This document shows, piece by piece, positions 8,444 to 17,341 of a stretch of DNA of 64,000 nt (the stretch's first letter is position 1; each line of letters starts with the position of its first letter). Both the position numbers and the translations under genes were made by a program. The stretch is taken from the NCBI GenBank assembly GCA_003712125.1, contig RHLF01000002.1, positions 248,001-312,000 of the forward strand, read 5' to 3'. The stretch comes from Allomuricauda sp. (GTDB lineage: Bacteria; Bacteroidota; Bacteroidia; Flavobacteriales; Flavobacteriaceae). The notes below the pieces were generated by a model. It was given only the letters and a program-made list of their open reading frames with translations. It ran no database searches and was not told where the DNA came from.

Positions 8444-9432
8444 GAATATACCTCGCCTTATTTTTTTCACTGGTGCTTACTGTGGCGAGTGGTCAAAAGA
8501 AATATGTGTCGGTCAAGAAGGCCATGAAATTGATGGGTACAGCCTTTGAAATAACTGTGGTTGCCCAAAATGAAGACATCGGCTATATCAATATCAGTGA
8601 AGCGGTTTCCGAAATTGAACGCATCGAAAAAATGATTTCTTCGTGGAACCCTGATTCTGAAACTTCTTTGATCAATAAGAATGCGGGTATCAAACCAGTT
8701 AAGGTGAGCCATGAGTTGTATGCTCTAATCGAAAGGGCACAAAAGATCTCTGAAATCACCGATGGGGCATTTGATATAACCTATGCTTCAATGGATAGGG
8801 TTTGGAAATTTGATGGCAGCATGGAAAAAATGCCCACCGAGCTCGAAATCCAAAAATCCATCGAAAAAATCGGGTATCAAAAAATTAGATTGGACGCGGA
8901 TGCCAAAACCGTTTTTTTAACCGAAAAAGGAATGAAAATTGGTTTTGGGGCAATAGGTAAAGGGTACGCTGCCGATAAGGCCAAAGAATTATTAATGTCA
9001 AAACAGGTCAAAGGCGGATTGATCAATGCATCTGGTGATTTGACAACCTGGGGCACCAAGGCCACCGGCGAAAAATGGATGGTGGGCATTGCCAACCCCC
9101 TCAGTAAGGAAAAGGTATTTAGTTGGCTTCCCATTATTGAGTCCGCTGTGGCGACATCGGGCAATTATGAGAAGTTTGTGAAGTTCAAGGGCCAGAAGTA
9201 TTCCCATATCATAGATCCACGAACCGGGTATCCCACAAAAGGCATACAAAGTGTATCCATCTTTGCAAAGAACGCTGAACTTTGCGATGCGATGGCTACT
9301 GCGGTTTTCGTGATGGGGAGAGACAGTGGTTTGCACCTTATCAATCAAATAGGAGGGGTAGAGGCCGTTGTGGTAGATTCGGACAACAAATTGCACAAAA
9401 GCTCGGGTATAGTCTTTGACAATAATCAGTAA
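8440..9432 (+). CDS. apbE: FAD:protein FMN transferase
   Basis: ApbE-family flavin transferase that attaches FMN to threonine or serine of extracytosolic proteins using FAD and Mg2+. Signal peptide at residues 1-18. Family hallmarks are KKAMKLMGTAFEITV at the N-terminus, the GFGAIGKGYAADKA segment at about 168-181, the NASGDLTTWG block, and the HIIDPRTGYPT motif at about 256-266. Its start overlaps the thioredoxin gene stop by 4 bases. No typical flavin-acceptor domain (FMN-binding, Rnf or Nqr type) is encoded nearby, so its target is either one of the cassette proteins or encoded elsewhere. Confidence 0.94.
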   Translation: MRIYLALFFSLVLTVASGQKKYVSVKKAMKLMGTAFEITVVAQNEDIGYINISEAVSEIERIEKMISSWNPDSETSLINKNAGIKPVKVSHELYALIERAQKISEITDGAFDITYASMDRVWKFDGSMEKMPTELEIQKSIEKIGYQKIRLDADAKTVFLTEKGMKIGFGAIGKGYAADKAKELLMSKQVKGGLINASGDLTTWGTKATGEKWMVGIANPLSKEKVFSWLPIIESAVATSGNYEKFVKFKGQKYSHIIDPRTGYPTKGIQSVSIFAKNAELCDAMATAVFVMGRDSGLHLINQIGGVEAVVVDSDNKLHKSSGIVFDNNQ

Positions 9433-9441
9433 CTTTAAAGT

Positions 9442-9651
9442 ATGGTACGCTTGTTCTTTTTTGGTCTATTGCTACTATTCGCCAGCTCTTGTGTGGCCGT
9501 TCGGGAATATGACAAGGTCTATATCAATGACTTGGATATGCAATTGGGTGCCAAGGGCACTGAACGTTTTGAAACTAATTTTCAAATATATCGAGAGGCA
9601 TCAGCAGGAGCCAATGGTGGAAAAACCGGAGGTGGCTGTGGCTGTAACTAG
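9442..9651 (+). CDS. DUF4266 lipoprotein with C-terminal GGGCGCN tail
   Basis: 69-residue precursor. Residues 1-16 form a lipoprotein signal with lipobox ASSC (Cys17), giving a mature lipoprotein of about 53 residues. The conserved DUF4266 core contains VREYDKVYINDLDM, and the protein ends in a flexible Gly/Ala/Asn-rich stretch closing with GGGCGCN: two cysteines at the extreme C-terminus in a CGC arrangement. It lies 9 bp after apbE and 12 bp before the DUF3570 gene. Function is unknown in the family. The tail looks suited to metal or cofactor binding or to covalent modification (inference). Confidence 0.85.
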   Translation: MVRLFFFGLLLLFASSCVAVREYDKVYINDLDMQLGAKGTERFETNFQIYREASAGANGGKTGGGCGCN

Positions 9652-9663
9652 TGATTGCTTTTA

Positions 9664-10935
9664 ATGAAGTATTTACCCATATTTCTTCTTTTTAGTTGGG
9701 TGCTCAGTGCGCAACAGAACACGACTACCTACCAAAAGCGGGTGTTGGAGACCAGTGAGGTGGATCTGCTGCTTAGTTATTACAATCAGGATGGGAACAA
9801 TGCTGCCGTTACCGGAGGTGAAGGAACCGAAGCCTTGACCGACGCCACATCGTCAATCGTATTGCGAATGCCCCTGAATGCAGACGCTATTTTGACCGTA
9901 GATGTGGGCCTGTCGGCCTATACCTCTGCATCTTCAAGCAATGTGAACCCCTTAGATGGAAATTCAACCAACGTTAGCCCGTTTGACGCTTCATCAGGAG
10001 AATCTAGAAAAGATCAGTTGGTATATATCAATCCAACCTATCAACGCAGTTCAGAAGATCGCAATACGATTTGGAGTGTAAATGGTTATTTTTCAGCCGA
10101 ATATGATTACAATTCGGTAGGTTTTGGTGGCACCTATGCGCGCTTGTTCAACGAAAAGAATACGGAAGTCTCCATAGGTGGACAAGTCTACCTCGACCGT
10201 TGGAACCCCCAATACCCCATTGAACTTCGTAGTGGTTTTTTTGATGATCGGGTCACAGGGCCGGGAACCTATGCCCCAGGCTTTACTGAATTTGATAGAA
10301 CAACCAGAAACTCGTACGCGCTGTCCCTTGGCTTTTCTCAGATTTTGGGAAAACGGATGCAAGCTGCGCTTTTTATGGATTTGGTGCAGCAGAACGGTCT
10401 GTTAAGTACCCCATTTCAGCGGGTTTACTTAGGCGATGTGCCTGACTTTTTTATTGATGACTTTCAATTGGCAGATGATGTCGAACGATTACCCGATAGT
10501 CGTTTTAAAATCCCAGTGGGTGGCCGCCTAAACTACTATTTGAACGATGTGGTGGTTTTACGTTCCTATTATCGTTTTTACTGGGATGATTGGGGTGTTA
10601 CTTCGCATACGGCAAGTTTGGAAACGCCAATTAAGCTTAGTGACAGTTTCACCGTCTACCCGACCTACCGTTATTACACCCAAAGTGAAGCCGACTACTT
10701 TTTTGAAAAAGAAAGTGCCCTATCTACTTTTGAATTTTATACCTCTGATTATGATCTTTCAAAGTACGATGCACATCAGTACGGCCTGGGATTACAGTAC
10801 AGGGATATTTTTAACAAGGCAAAGATTTTTTCATTTGGTTTAAAATCCATTGAGTTACGGTTCAACCAATATGATCGCAGCGATGGCCTGAATGCCTTTA
10901 TTATCACAATGGGCACCACATTTGTTGGTAACTAA
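9664..10935 (+). CDS. DUF3570 outer-membrane protein
   Basis: Signal peptide MKYLPIFLLFSWVLSAQ followed by a roughly 400-residue protein of alternating amphipathic strands, ending in a strand (AFIITMGTTFVGN) that fits an outer-membrane beta-barrel. The N-terminal region has the family's NAAVTGGEGTEALTDATSS segment. I chose the ATG at 9664 over the upstream TTG at 9655 because it starts a clean signal peptide. DUF3570 genes recur next to DUF4266, thioredoxin and apbE genes, so this is probably the outer-membrane partner of the DUF4266 lipoprotein; the transported or bound ligand is unknown. Confidence 0.85.
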   Translation: MKYLPIFLLFSWVLSAQQNTTTYQKRVLETSEVDLLLSYYNQDGNNAAVTGGEGTEALTDATSSIVLRMPLNADAILTVDVGLSAYTSASSSNVNPLDGNSTNVSPFDASSGESRKDQLVYINPTYQRSSEDRNTIWSVNGYFSAEYDYNSVGFGGTYARLFNEKNTEVSIGGQVYLDRWNPQYPIELRSGFFDDRVTGPGTYAPGFTEFDRTTRNSYALSLGFSQILGKRMQAALFMDLVQQNGLLSTPFQRVYLGDVPDFFIDDFQLADDVERLPDSRFKIPVGGRLNYYLNDVVVLRSYYRFYWDDWGVTSHTASLETPIKLSDSFTVYPTYRYYTQSEADYFFEKESALSTFEFYTSDYDLSKYDAHQYGLGLQYRDIFNKAKIFSFGLKSIELRFNQYDRSDGLNAFIITMGTTFVGN

Positions 10936-11012
10936 GGGCAGCCCCTTTATCATTTCATGACCAAATAATCCTATTAAAAGTCGTAAATTCGTAGGCTTTA
11001 TAAAGCAGGTAT

Positions 11013-12089
11013 ATGCTTGAAAAACTCAACATTGTTAAGCAGCGTTTTGACGAAGTATCGGACTTGATTATTCAACCCGATATCATTTCGGACCAAAAGC
11101 GCTACGTGAAACTCAATAAAGAATACAAAGACCTAAAAATTCTGGTAGATAAACGCGATGTGTATATTGAGTTAACACAAAATATCGCTGAAGCTGAGGA
11201 AATTATCGCAGATGGTAGTGATCCTGAAATGGTTGAAATGGCCAAAATGCAGTTGGATGAGGCCAAGGGTGCACTTCCCAAATTGGAAGATGAAATCAAG
11301 TTTTTGCTAATTCCAAAAGATCCTGAGGACGAAAAGGATGTGGTCATGGAGATACGCGCCGGAACCGGTGGGGATGAGGCCAGTATTTTCGCAGGAGATT
11401 TGTATCGAATGTATGCCAAGTACTGCGAGTCAAAAGGCTGGAAGACCAACATCATCGATTTAAACGAAGGAACAGCAGGGGGCTACAAAGAAATACATTT
11501 TGAGGTTTCGGGCGAAGATGTCTATGGTACCTTAAAATTCGAAGCTGGGGTGCACAGGGTGCAGCGTGTGCCACAAACCGAGACACAGGGTAGGGTTCAT
11601 ACCAGTGCTGCTACGGTCATGGTGATTCCTGAAGCTGAAGAATTTGATGTGCAAATCGATCCCAAGGATGTGAGAATCGATTATTTCTGTTCTTCGGGTC
11701 CAGGGGGGCAATCCGTTAATACAACCTATTCCGCAGTGCGGTTGACACATGTGCCAACCGGAATTGTGGCCCAATGCCAAGATGAAAAATCACAGCATAA
11801 GAACAAAGACAAAGCCTTTAAAGTGTTAAGGTCACGTTTGTATGACTTGGAATTGGCAAAAAAGCAAGCAGAAGATGCGGCGAAGCGAAACTCCCAAGTT
11901 AGCAGTGGAGACCGTTCTGCCAAAATTCGCACCTATAACTATCCGCAGGGTAGGGTAACGGACCATAGAATTGGGCTTACGTTATATGATTTGCAAAACA
12001 TCATTAACGGTGATGTTCAAAAAATTATTGACGAATTGATGCTTGTAGAGAATACCGAAAAATTAAAGGAAGCCTCTGAAATTTTCTAA
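11013..12089 (+). CDS. prfA: Peptide chain release factor 1
   Basis: Class I release factor recognising UAA and UAG stop codons on the ribosome. The catalytic GGQ loop is at residues 231-233 within [17 protein letters not shown], and the HVPTGIV and [12 protein letters not shown] segments that follow are typical of RF1. Total length of 358 residues is normal for RF1. A second class I factor (RF2) is not in the window. Four bases separate its stop from the pyrF start, indicating an operon, a common arrangement in Flavobacteriia. Confidence 0.96.
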   Translation: MLEKLNIVKQRFDEVSDLIIQPDIISDQKRYVKLNKEYKDLKILVDKRDVYIELTQNIAEAEEIIADGSDPEMVEMAKMQLDEAKGALPKLEDEIKFLLIPKDPEDEKDVVMEIRAGTGGDEASIFAGDLYRMYAKYCESKGWKTNIIDLNEGTAGGYKEIHFEVSGEDVYGTLKFEAGVHRVQRVPQTETQGRVHTSAATVMVIPEAEEFDVQIDPKDVRIDYFCSSGPGGQSVNTTYSAVRLTHVPTGIVAQCQDEKSQHKNKDKAFKVLRSRLYDLELAKKQAEDAAKRNSQVSSGDRSAKIRTYNYPQGRVTDHRIGLTLYDLQNIINGDVQKIIDELMLVENTEKLKEASEIF

Positions 12090-12092
12090 TAC

Positions 12093-12917
12093 ATGAGAAT
12101 AGAAGATTTAGTAGCTCAAATAAAGAAGAAAAAGTCTTTTTTATGTGTCGGCCTCGATACGGATTTGGAGAAAATTCCATCCCATTTGCTTGATGAAGAA
12201 GACCCCATATTTGCCTTTAATAAAGCAATTATAGATGCCACCCACAACTATTGCGTAGCTTACAAACCCAATATTGCCTTTTACGAGGCCTATGGTGTTA
12301 AAGGATGGGAGGCTTTAGAAAAGACGATTGCGTACCTGAATAAGAATTACCCTGAACAATTTACCATCGCAGACGCCAAACGAGGGGATATTGGAAACAC
12401 CTCAACACGTTACGCGAAAGCTTTTTTTGAAGAATTAAATTTCGATTCCATTACCATAGCCCCTTATATGGGCAAAGATTCTGTGGAACCCTTTCTTGAA
12501 TTTGAGGATAAATACGCTATTCTTTTGGCACTTACCTCGAATCAGGGAGCCTTTGACTTTCAGTCCAAAAAAATGGAGGGTTCTGAATTATATAAGCATG
12601 TAATTCGGGTCTCAAAAAGTTACGATAATTCCGATCGCCTCATGTATGTCGTCGGCGCGACCAAGGCCGAATATATAGGGGAAATAAGGAAAGTCATTCC
12701 CGAAAGCTTTTTATTGGTGCCCGGAGTGGGTGCACAAGGCGGAAATCTTCAAGAAGTGTGTGCGCATGGTTTGACCAAAAATGTGGGCTTATTGGTCAAT
12801 TCCTCACGTGGGATCATCTATGCCTCGAAGCGCACAGACTTTGCCGAAACAGCAGCAAAAAAAGCATCAGAAATTCAGCAACTAATGGCGGTTGAGCTAG
12901 CGCGATTAAGCGAATAG
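12093..12917 (+). CDS. pyrF: Orotidine 5'-phosphate decarboxylase
   Basis: Final step of UMP synthesis: decarboxylation of OMP to UMP in the cytosol. The active-site motif DAKRGD is at residues 94-99 (Asp94, Lys96, Asp99), and [11 protein letters not shown] near residue 210 forms the phosphate-binding loop. At 274 residues it belongs to the longer PyrF subfamily 2, not the roughly 230-residue enterobacterial type. It starts 4 bp after prfA and ends convergent with the small hypothetical gene at 12921. Confidence 0.95.
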   Translation: MRIEDLVAQIKKKKSFLCVGLDTDLEKIPSHLLDEEDPIFAFNKAIIDATHNYCVAYKPNIAFYEAYGVKGWEALEKTIAYLNKNYPEQFTIADAKRGDIGNTSTRYAKAFFEELNFDSITIAPYMGKDSVEPFLEFEDKYAILLALTSNQGAFDFQSKKMEGSELYKHVIRVSKSYDNSDRLMYVVGATKAEYIGEIRKVIPESFLLVPGVGAQGGNLQEVCAHGLTKNVGLLVNSSRGIIYASKRTDFAETAAKKASEIQQLMAVELARLSE

Positions 12918-12920
12918 CGA

Positions 12921-13115
12921 TTAAACCAAACTCTCTAGAACTTTCTTGATGTTTTGGGCTTTTTTCTCGAAAAACTCTCCAAGTGCAGTGCCAATATAAG
13001 TTGCATCAGCAGCCTTTTCGATAAAACTTTGATAACGGTACTCTAAGACTGCTACAGCTTGTGTGCCACTCGTGATTGGGGTAACTGCTCCAACCCTACA
13101 ATTTTGCTTTTCCAT
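12921..13115 (-). CDS. Small hypothetical protein (64 residues)
   Basis: Open frame starting MEKQNCRVGAVTPITSG and ending in an amphipathic, lysine-rich helix. An in-frame ATG upstream at 13187 would add 24 residues, but the inner ATG gives the more protein-like sequence. No family recognised. It sits 4 bp from the pyrF stop in the convergent orientation, with no obvious promoter element. Codon use is not clearly different from its neighbours; it may be a real small gene or a chance frame. Confidence 0.4.
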   Translation of the reverse strand: MEKQNCRVGAVTPITSGTQAVAVLEYRYQSFIEKAADATYIGTALGEFFEKKAQNIKKVLESLV

Positions 13116-13286
13116 AGTCAAAAGATTTGTTCTACCAAAGATACGTTCAAAACGAGGTTTTGGATGTTGCATAACTATGGTATTCAACTAAAAATCAGGG
13201 ACTTCATCTAATTTTAACGCAGATTTGGCAAAAGAGCGAATGTTTTCAGGTTTCGTTGGCTAAAAATTAACGTACTTTTATTCTTT

Positions 13287-14072
13287 ATGCTTCACTACAC
13301 AGAATACCGGCATTCCGATTCCAAAAAATGGGTCACTTTTATACATGGGGCCGGAGGAAGTTCAACTATTTGGTACAAGCAGCTTAGAGATTTTAAAAAG
13401 CATTTCAATGTGTTGTTACTTGATCTAAGGGGGCATGGGAATTCAAAGCCCAGTATCAAAGAGGCATTTGACGAAAAATATACCTTTGATAACATCACCC
13501 AAGACGTGGTTGAAGTTTTAGATCATGCGAACATCAAAAAGTCGCATTTTGTAGGAATCAGCTTGGGTACCATATTAATCCGGAATTTGGCGGAAAATCA
13601 TCCTGAACGTGTGGATAGTATGATTATGGGCGGGGCTATTATGAAACTCAATTTAAGGTCACAGGTTTTGATGCGACTAGGTAACATTTTTAAATCTGTT
13701 GTTCCTTATTTGTGGTTGTACAAGTTTTTTGCATTTATCATTCTGCCCAATAAAAATCATAGGGAGTCCCGTTTACTCTTTGTGCGGGAAGCCAAAAAAT
13801 TGTATCAAAAGGAGTTTTTGCGTTGGTACAAGCTCACTTCTGAAATAAATCCATTATTGCGCTTTTTTAGGTCGGTAGATATCAAAATACCCACCCTTTA
13901 TGTGATGGGCAGTGAAGACTACCTTTTTTTACCCTCGATCAAGAAGATTACAAAAGCACATCAAAGCTCTGAACTGTTTGTAGTACCGAACTGTGGCCAT
14001 GTGGTCAATGTGGAGCAATCCCGAATTTTCAACGACAAGGTCATTGCGTATATCTCTGATTTTAGATCATGA
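13287..14072 (+). CDS. Alpha/beta hydrolase
   Basis: Cytosolic alpha/beta-hydrolase-fold protein. The oxyanion-hole segment is FIHGAGGSS at about residues 18-26; the nucleophile elbow is VGISLGT with Ser92; an acid is expected near VMGSEDYLF (about 208-216), and the catalytic His lies in CGHVVNVE near the C-terminus. Substrate is unknown (esterase or lipase-like). Its stop overlaps the next gene by 4 bases (ATGA), so it is coupled to the small secreted protein downstream. Confidence 0.88.
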   Translation: MLHYTEYRHSDSKKWVTFIHGAGGSSTIWYKQLRDFKKHFNVLLLDLRGHGNSKPSIKEAFDEKYTFDNITQDVVEVLDHANIKKSHFVGISLGTILIRNLAENHPERVDSMIMGGAIMKLNLRSQVLMRLGNIFKSVVPYLWLYKFFAFIILPNKNHRESRLLFVREAKKLYQKEFLRWYKLTSEINPLLRFFRSVDIKIPTLYVMGSEDYLFLPSIKKITKAHQSSELFVVPNCGHVVNVEQSRIFNDKVIAYISDFRS

Positions 14073-14575
14073 ATCCAAAAAGATTACTCCTCTTCTTTCT
14101 TTGCATACCCATCTTTGCCTTTGCGCAAAATGATTGCAACTGTTGTTCCACAGACCATAAGGGATTTGATTTTTGGTTGGGCGCGTGGACCGTCAATAAT
14201 GCCGATGGATCGCCTGCAGGACAGAGTTTGATCACAAAAGAAGAAGATGGTTGTGTCATCCGAGAGAACTGGATAAGTGCCAAAACTGGGTTTACGGGTA
14301 CAAGTCTCAATTTTTACAATGCGACCGACAAACAATGGGAACAACTTTGGGTGGATAATTCAGGAAACCATTTAAAATTAAAGGGTATGCCCTCACAAGA
14401 CCAAATGATACTTGAATCGGCGCCTTTTCAGCAAGCTGATGGCATTACCTATACCAATCGAATTACCTGGACAAAAAATCAGAATGGCACCGTGAGGCAG
14501 CTTTGGGAGTTGTTGGAAGGGGATCAGGTAAGGAAAGTTCTTTTTGACGGGCTGTATACCAAGGTAGAAAGGTAA
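14069..14575 (+). CDS. Secreted DUF1579-like protein
   Basis: Signal peptide at residues 1-19 (FAFAQ), then a short cysteine cluster (NDCNCCS) and a domain starting FDFWLGAW, the opening motif of small beta-barrel proteins of the DUF1579 type. The rest alternates short strands (RENWISAKTGFTGTSLNFY, ESAPFQQADG, RKVLFDGLYT). 168 residues. Translationally coupled to the preceding alpha/beta hydrolase by an ATGA overlap. No catalytic residues can be assigned; I am confident of export but not of function. Confidence 0.7.
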   Translation: MNPKRLLLFFLCIPIFAFAQNDCNCCSTDHKGFDFWLGAWTVNNADGSPAGQSLITKEEDGCVIRENWISAKTGFTGTSLNFYNATDKQWEQLWVDNSGNHLKLKGMPSQDQMILESAPFQQADGITYTNRITWTKNQNGTVRQLWELLEGDQVRKVLFDGLYTKVER

Positions 14576-14669
14576 AAACAGTCCTGTAATGCATCTTGAT
14601 GACTAATTCAAAAAACACCTGAAAATGAGACTAAAAAAGTGTATTGTAATACATTTTACAGGACTGTTT
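14576..14669. repeat. Long inverted repeat with an internal hairpin between convergent genes
   Basis: Perfect 14-base arms AAACAGTCCTGTAA (14576-14589) and TTACAGGACTGTTT (14656-14669) are separated by 66 bases, and a smaller palindrome GTATT-GT-AATAC lies just inside the right arm (14641-14652). It starts directly at the end of the secreted-protein gene and faces the 3' end of the AraC-type gene. It may act as a bidirectional transcription end or be a remnant of a small non-coding element; no coding frame is present. Confidence 0.6.
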
Positions 14670-14757
14670 GAAAGGTGTAGTTGAAAGTAGTGGGGTAAGC
14701 TGAGAAATTGGAAAACACCTATCAACCCTTACTTCTTGCCGACCTAAATGGAAGCAT

Positions 14758-16272
14758 TTAGGTTCCCCAACTATTTTTTTGGTATTCTGAGGGGGTAAGA
14801 TTGGTATCTTTTTTAAAAGCCTTGTTGAATGTCACCTTGTTGTTATAACCCACCTCATAGGCCACTTCGATAATGTTCCAATTCAACTTCGAATCATCCT
14901 CCAAAAGCTGTTTGGCCTCACTGATACGATATTTATTGACCAACTCATGAAAGCTCATATCAAAGTGTTCGTTAATGACCTGTGAGGCATTGTGTCTTGT
15001 GGTATCCAGCCGTTCTGCCAACATATCGAGGTTGATGTTGTTCTCCTTGTACAGTTTCTCTTTGGAAAACAAATATTCCACTTTATCCTTCAGTTCGTGC
15101 GAAAGACTTGTGGTTAGACCTGATTTTTCATATTTGGGAAACAAACGGTTCACATAAGAATAGGCGCCACTGAACACCTGCGGTTGTATGTTGGCGGAAT
15201 AGCCCACATAAAGAACCATGACGGCCATGGCCGCTACCGAGGCATGAAATAAAATACCAGAAGGTTGCCCATTGATGATTATAATACCGTAAACCGCATA
15301 GATCAATACATAGGATATATGGAGGTGGTAAATGTTCTTTTGCCACGTTTTGCTAATGGGGTCAAAATCTTCTCTCTTTTTTGAGGATCGGTAAACCTGG
15401 TGGATAAAATACCCGTAGGCTACCAACGAAATGATTTTTAAAACAACCAGTAAGGTTAATTTATTTGAATCATGCGGTGCAACTCCATATTGGAGCCGCG
15501 TAAGCATCAGGGCAATTTTTTCTGAACCAGAAATGGCATAGACTTGCGGAATCAGGAAAGCCAATAATATCGCAGTGGGCAGTAAGTGAAGCAAATCCCA
15601 TTTACGAAAGGAGTACCTCTGGGTGGTTCGTTTAAAATAAAAATAAAGAAGCGGACCATACAAGAATATAGCCCAGGTTGAAATCAGGTAAAAATGGGGA
15701 AAATCAAATAGATAATTGGCTCTGTTGACAGCTATATTTAGGATAAATATGGAGTGAATAAAAATAAATGCGCCTATAAGATACCCAGCTACCGGCCTAA
15801 TTTTCCGATTCAAGAGAATTAGGGCAATCACATAAAAACCAACAAGCGCTACAAAAAGGTACAAGACTACCCAAAATGTGATTTTGGGCACAATGGCTTC
15901 AGAGAGTTTTTTGAAACCCTCGTCTTCACGAATATTATCGAAGCCCTCATGGGCCAAAAAAGAAGGATTAAAATCTAAAAAAAGGTAAGCGTAAACGTTC
16001 GACAAGCTTGCTTCCGGATTTTCGATTGCAGCATGACTTAATGCCAATTTCTTTAAAATATGCGGTTTGTCCGCGCCTTGGTTTTCTAGGCTTTTTTCAT
16101 AAATCGAAATGGCCTTTTTATAGCGATGTACATTGTAATAGTAATCGGCCCATGCCAAGGAATCTTGTAAGGACTCCATTGCGAATGCGGCATTCTTTTC
16201 CGTAGAGGCTGCCTTTACACCCCCGGCCAGGAATAGGAATAGTAGTAAGGTTATAAAACCTAGGAGTCTCAT
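14758..16272 (-). CDS. Membrane-bound AraC-family regulator with N-terminal TPR-like region
   Basis: 504 residues in a chimeric layout. A signal peptide (1-21) leads into a periplasmic helical, TPR-like segment (about 35-115: SIYEKSLENQGADKPHILKKLALSHA). Then come seven or eight membrane helices (about 132-365) and a C-terminal AraC/XylS DNA-binding domain (about 390-504) with two helix-turn-helices (LDMLAERLDTTRHNASQVINE and IIEVAYEVGYNNKVTFNKAFKK). Such proteins sense something in the periplasm or membrane and bind DNA while membrane-tethered. Its target is unknown; it is monocistronic, with a 367-base gap upstream. Confidence 0.9.
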   Translation of the reverse strand: MRLLGFITLLLFLFLAGGVKAASTEKNAAFAMESLQDSLAWADYYYNVHRYKKAISIYEKSLENQGADKPHILKKLALSHAAIENPEASLSNVYAYLFLDFNPSFLAHEGFDNIREDEGFKKLSEAIVPKITFWVVLYLFVALVGFYVIALILLNRKIRPVAGYLIGAFIFIHSIFILNIAVNRANYLFDFPHFYLISTWAIFLYGPLLYFYFKRTTQRYSFRKWDLLHLLPTAILLAFLIPQVYAISGSEKIALMLTRLQYGVAPHDSNKLTLLVVLKIISLVAYGYFIHQVYRSSKKREDFDPISKTWQKNIYHLHISYVLIYAVYGIIIINGQPSGILFHASVAAMAVMVLYVGYSANIQPQVFSGAYSYVNRLFPKYEKSGLTTSLSHELKDKVEYLFSKEKLYKENNINLDMLAERLDTTRHNASQVINEHFDMSFHELVNKYRISEAKQLLEDDSKLNWNIIEVAYEVGYNNKVTFNKAFKKDTNLTPSEYQKNSWGT

Positions 16273-16639
16273 TGTTTGATTGATGAATTAGCACTTACTT
16301 GAAATTAACAAATTGTTATGCAACTGATGTTAAAAAAACCTTAATAGAGTAACTCCCGATAAGAATTTACCTGTGTTAAATTAGAAATTCGCGGTTTCCT
16401 TTTTTTGAGTAATGCACTGAACGCTAAATATTTGAGGTCTATAAAAAATCAAAACCGGCCATTTGGCCGGTTTTAAAACTAACTAACTCAAAAAAATGCT
16501 AACTCAGATAACTTAAAACAAAATTCAATTTTTTCCTCTGAAAAGAGGTTAATTTTATTTTAGCAATTTGTTATAATTGCCTTGTTTTCTTGATGTTATA
16601 ACGCAGCTTGTTTCGGGTTATTGTATACGCTTCAGCATT
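16273..16639. other. Intergenic region with terminator and small hairpins, no gene
   Basis: 367 bases without a usable coding frame. It holds the perfect 10-bp hairpin at 16451-16474, a CCTCT-GAAA-AGAGG stem with a GAAA loop (16535-16548) and a GCAATT/AATTGC stem (16563-16580), in AT-rich sequence. The cluster of small stems could reflect a structured 3' UTR of the DUF4197 gene or a small RNA; no promoter consensus was convincing. Confidence 0.5.
16451..16474 (-). terminator. Rho-independent terminator for the DUF4197 gene
   Basis: Perfect inverted repeat AAAACCGGCC-ATTT-GGCCGGTTTT. Read on the minus strand it is followed by GATTTTTTAT, the expected U-rich tail; read on the plus strand the stem itself ends in TTTT, so it could work in both directions. 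Confidence 0.75.
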
Positions 16640-17341
16640 TTAATCCTGCATCGCGAAAACCTTTCGAAGTAAATCTGTTGTCCGAGATGAAATTTTGTTT
16701 CGTATTTCCTTTTCCTCAAGGGCAATCATAACATAAACACCACTTAGTGCTTCACGCGTCACATAATCGGTCAAATCGGGGTTGACATCAGTAGTTAAGG
16801 GAATGCTGTTATACCTTCGAATTAATTCACTCCACACCATATCTGCACCAACTTTGGAGAACGATTTCTGGATTATTGGATGAAACCGATCATAAAGTTC
16901 TTTTTGGGTAGTCGTTCTAAGATAATTAGTGGCGGCTTCGTCATTACCAAACAAAATGGTTTTGGCATCAGCGAAGGTGATTCCTTTTACCGCATTGATA
17001 AAAACAGGGGTTGCTTCACTAACGGCGTCTTCAGCGGCCCGGTTCAACACACGTAGGCCTTCATCTGCTAAGTTGTCAAGACCAATATCTCGAAGGGTTT
17101 TATCCACCTTGCGCAGTTCTTCGGGCAATAGAATCTTGACGAGTTCATTTTTAAAGAATCCATCTTCTTGAGACAATTTGGTAACCTGAAGATCTATTCC
17201 CTTTTGAAACGCTTCTCGCAGGCCAGCTGCAATCTGTTCATTGGTCATAGGAACATTCTGGGGCAATTGATTGACCACCTGTTGCAACTCGGCACAAGAA
17301 GCGATAAATAGAATTGAAAGGAAAAGGAGCGTTTTTTTCAT
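16640..17341 (-). CDS. DUF4197 lipoprotein
   Basis: Lipoprotein signal MKKTLLFLSILFIASC with lipobox Cys16, then an alpha-helical protein of 233 residues in total. The sequence matches DUF4197: MTNEQIAAGLREAFQKG near residue 37, FKNELVKILLPEELRKV, a central EDAVSEATPVFINAVKGITFADA segment, and a C-terminal TREALSGVYVMIALEEKEIR helix. Function of the family is unknown; it is a common Gram-negative envelope lipoprotein. Monocistronic, divergent from icmF across 215 bases, and followed by a strong terminator. Confidence 0.9.
   Translation of the reverse strand: MKKTLLFLSILFIASCAELQQVVNQLPQNVPMTNEQIAAGLREAFQKGIDLQVTKLSQEDGFFKNELVKILLPEELRKVDKTLRDIGLDNLADEGLRVLNRAAEDAVSEATPVFINAVKGITFADAKTILFGNDEAATNYLRTTTQKELYDRFHPIIQKSFSKVGADMVWSELIRRYNSIPLTTDVNPDLTDYVTREALSGVYVMIALEEKEIRNKISSRTTDLLRKVFAMQD

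Noticed and set aside
9796-9870. Possible ApbE flavinylation site (TDATSS) in the DUF3570 protein
   Set aside because: It lacks the glycine and spacing of the known acceptor motif and is a conserved structural segment of DUF3570.
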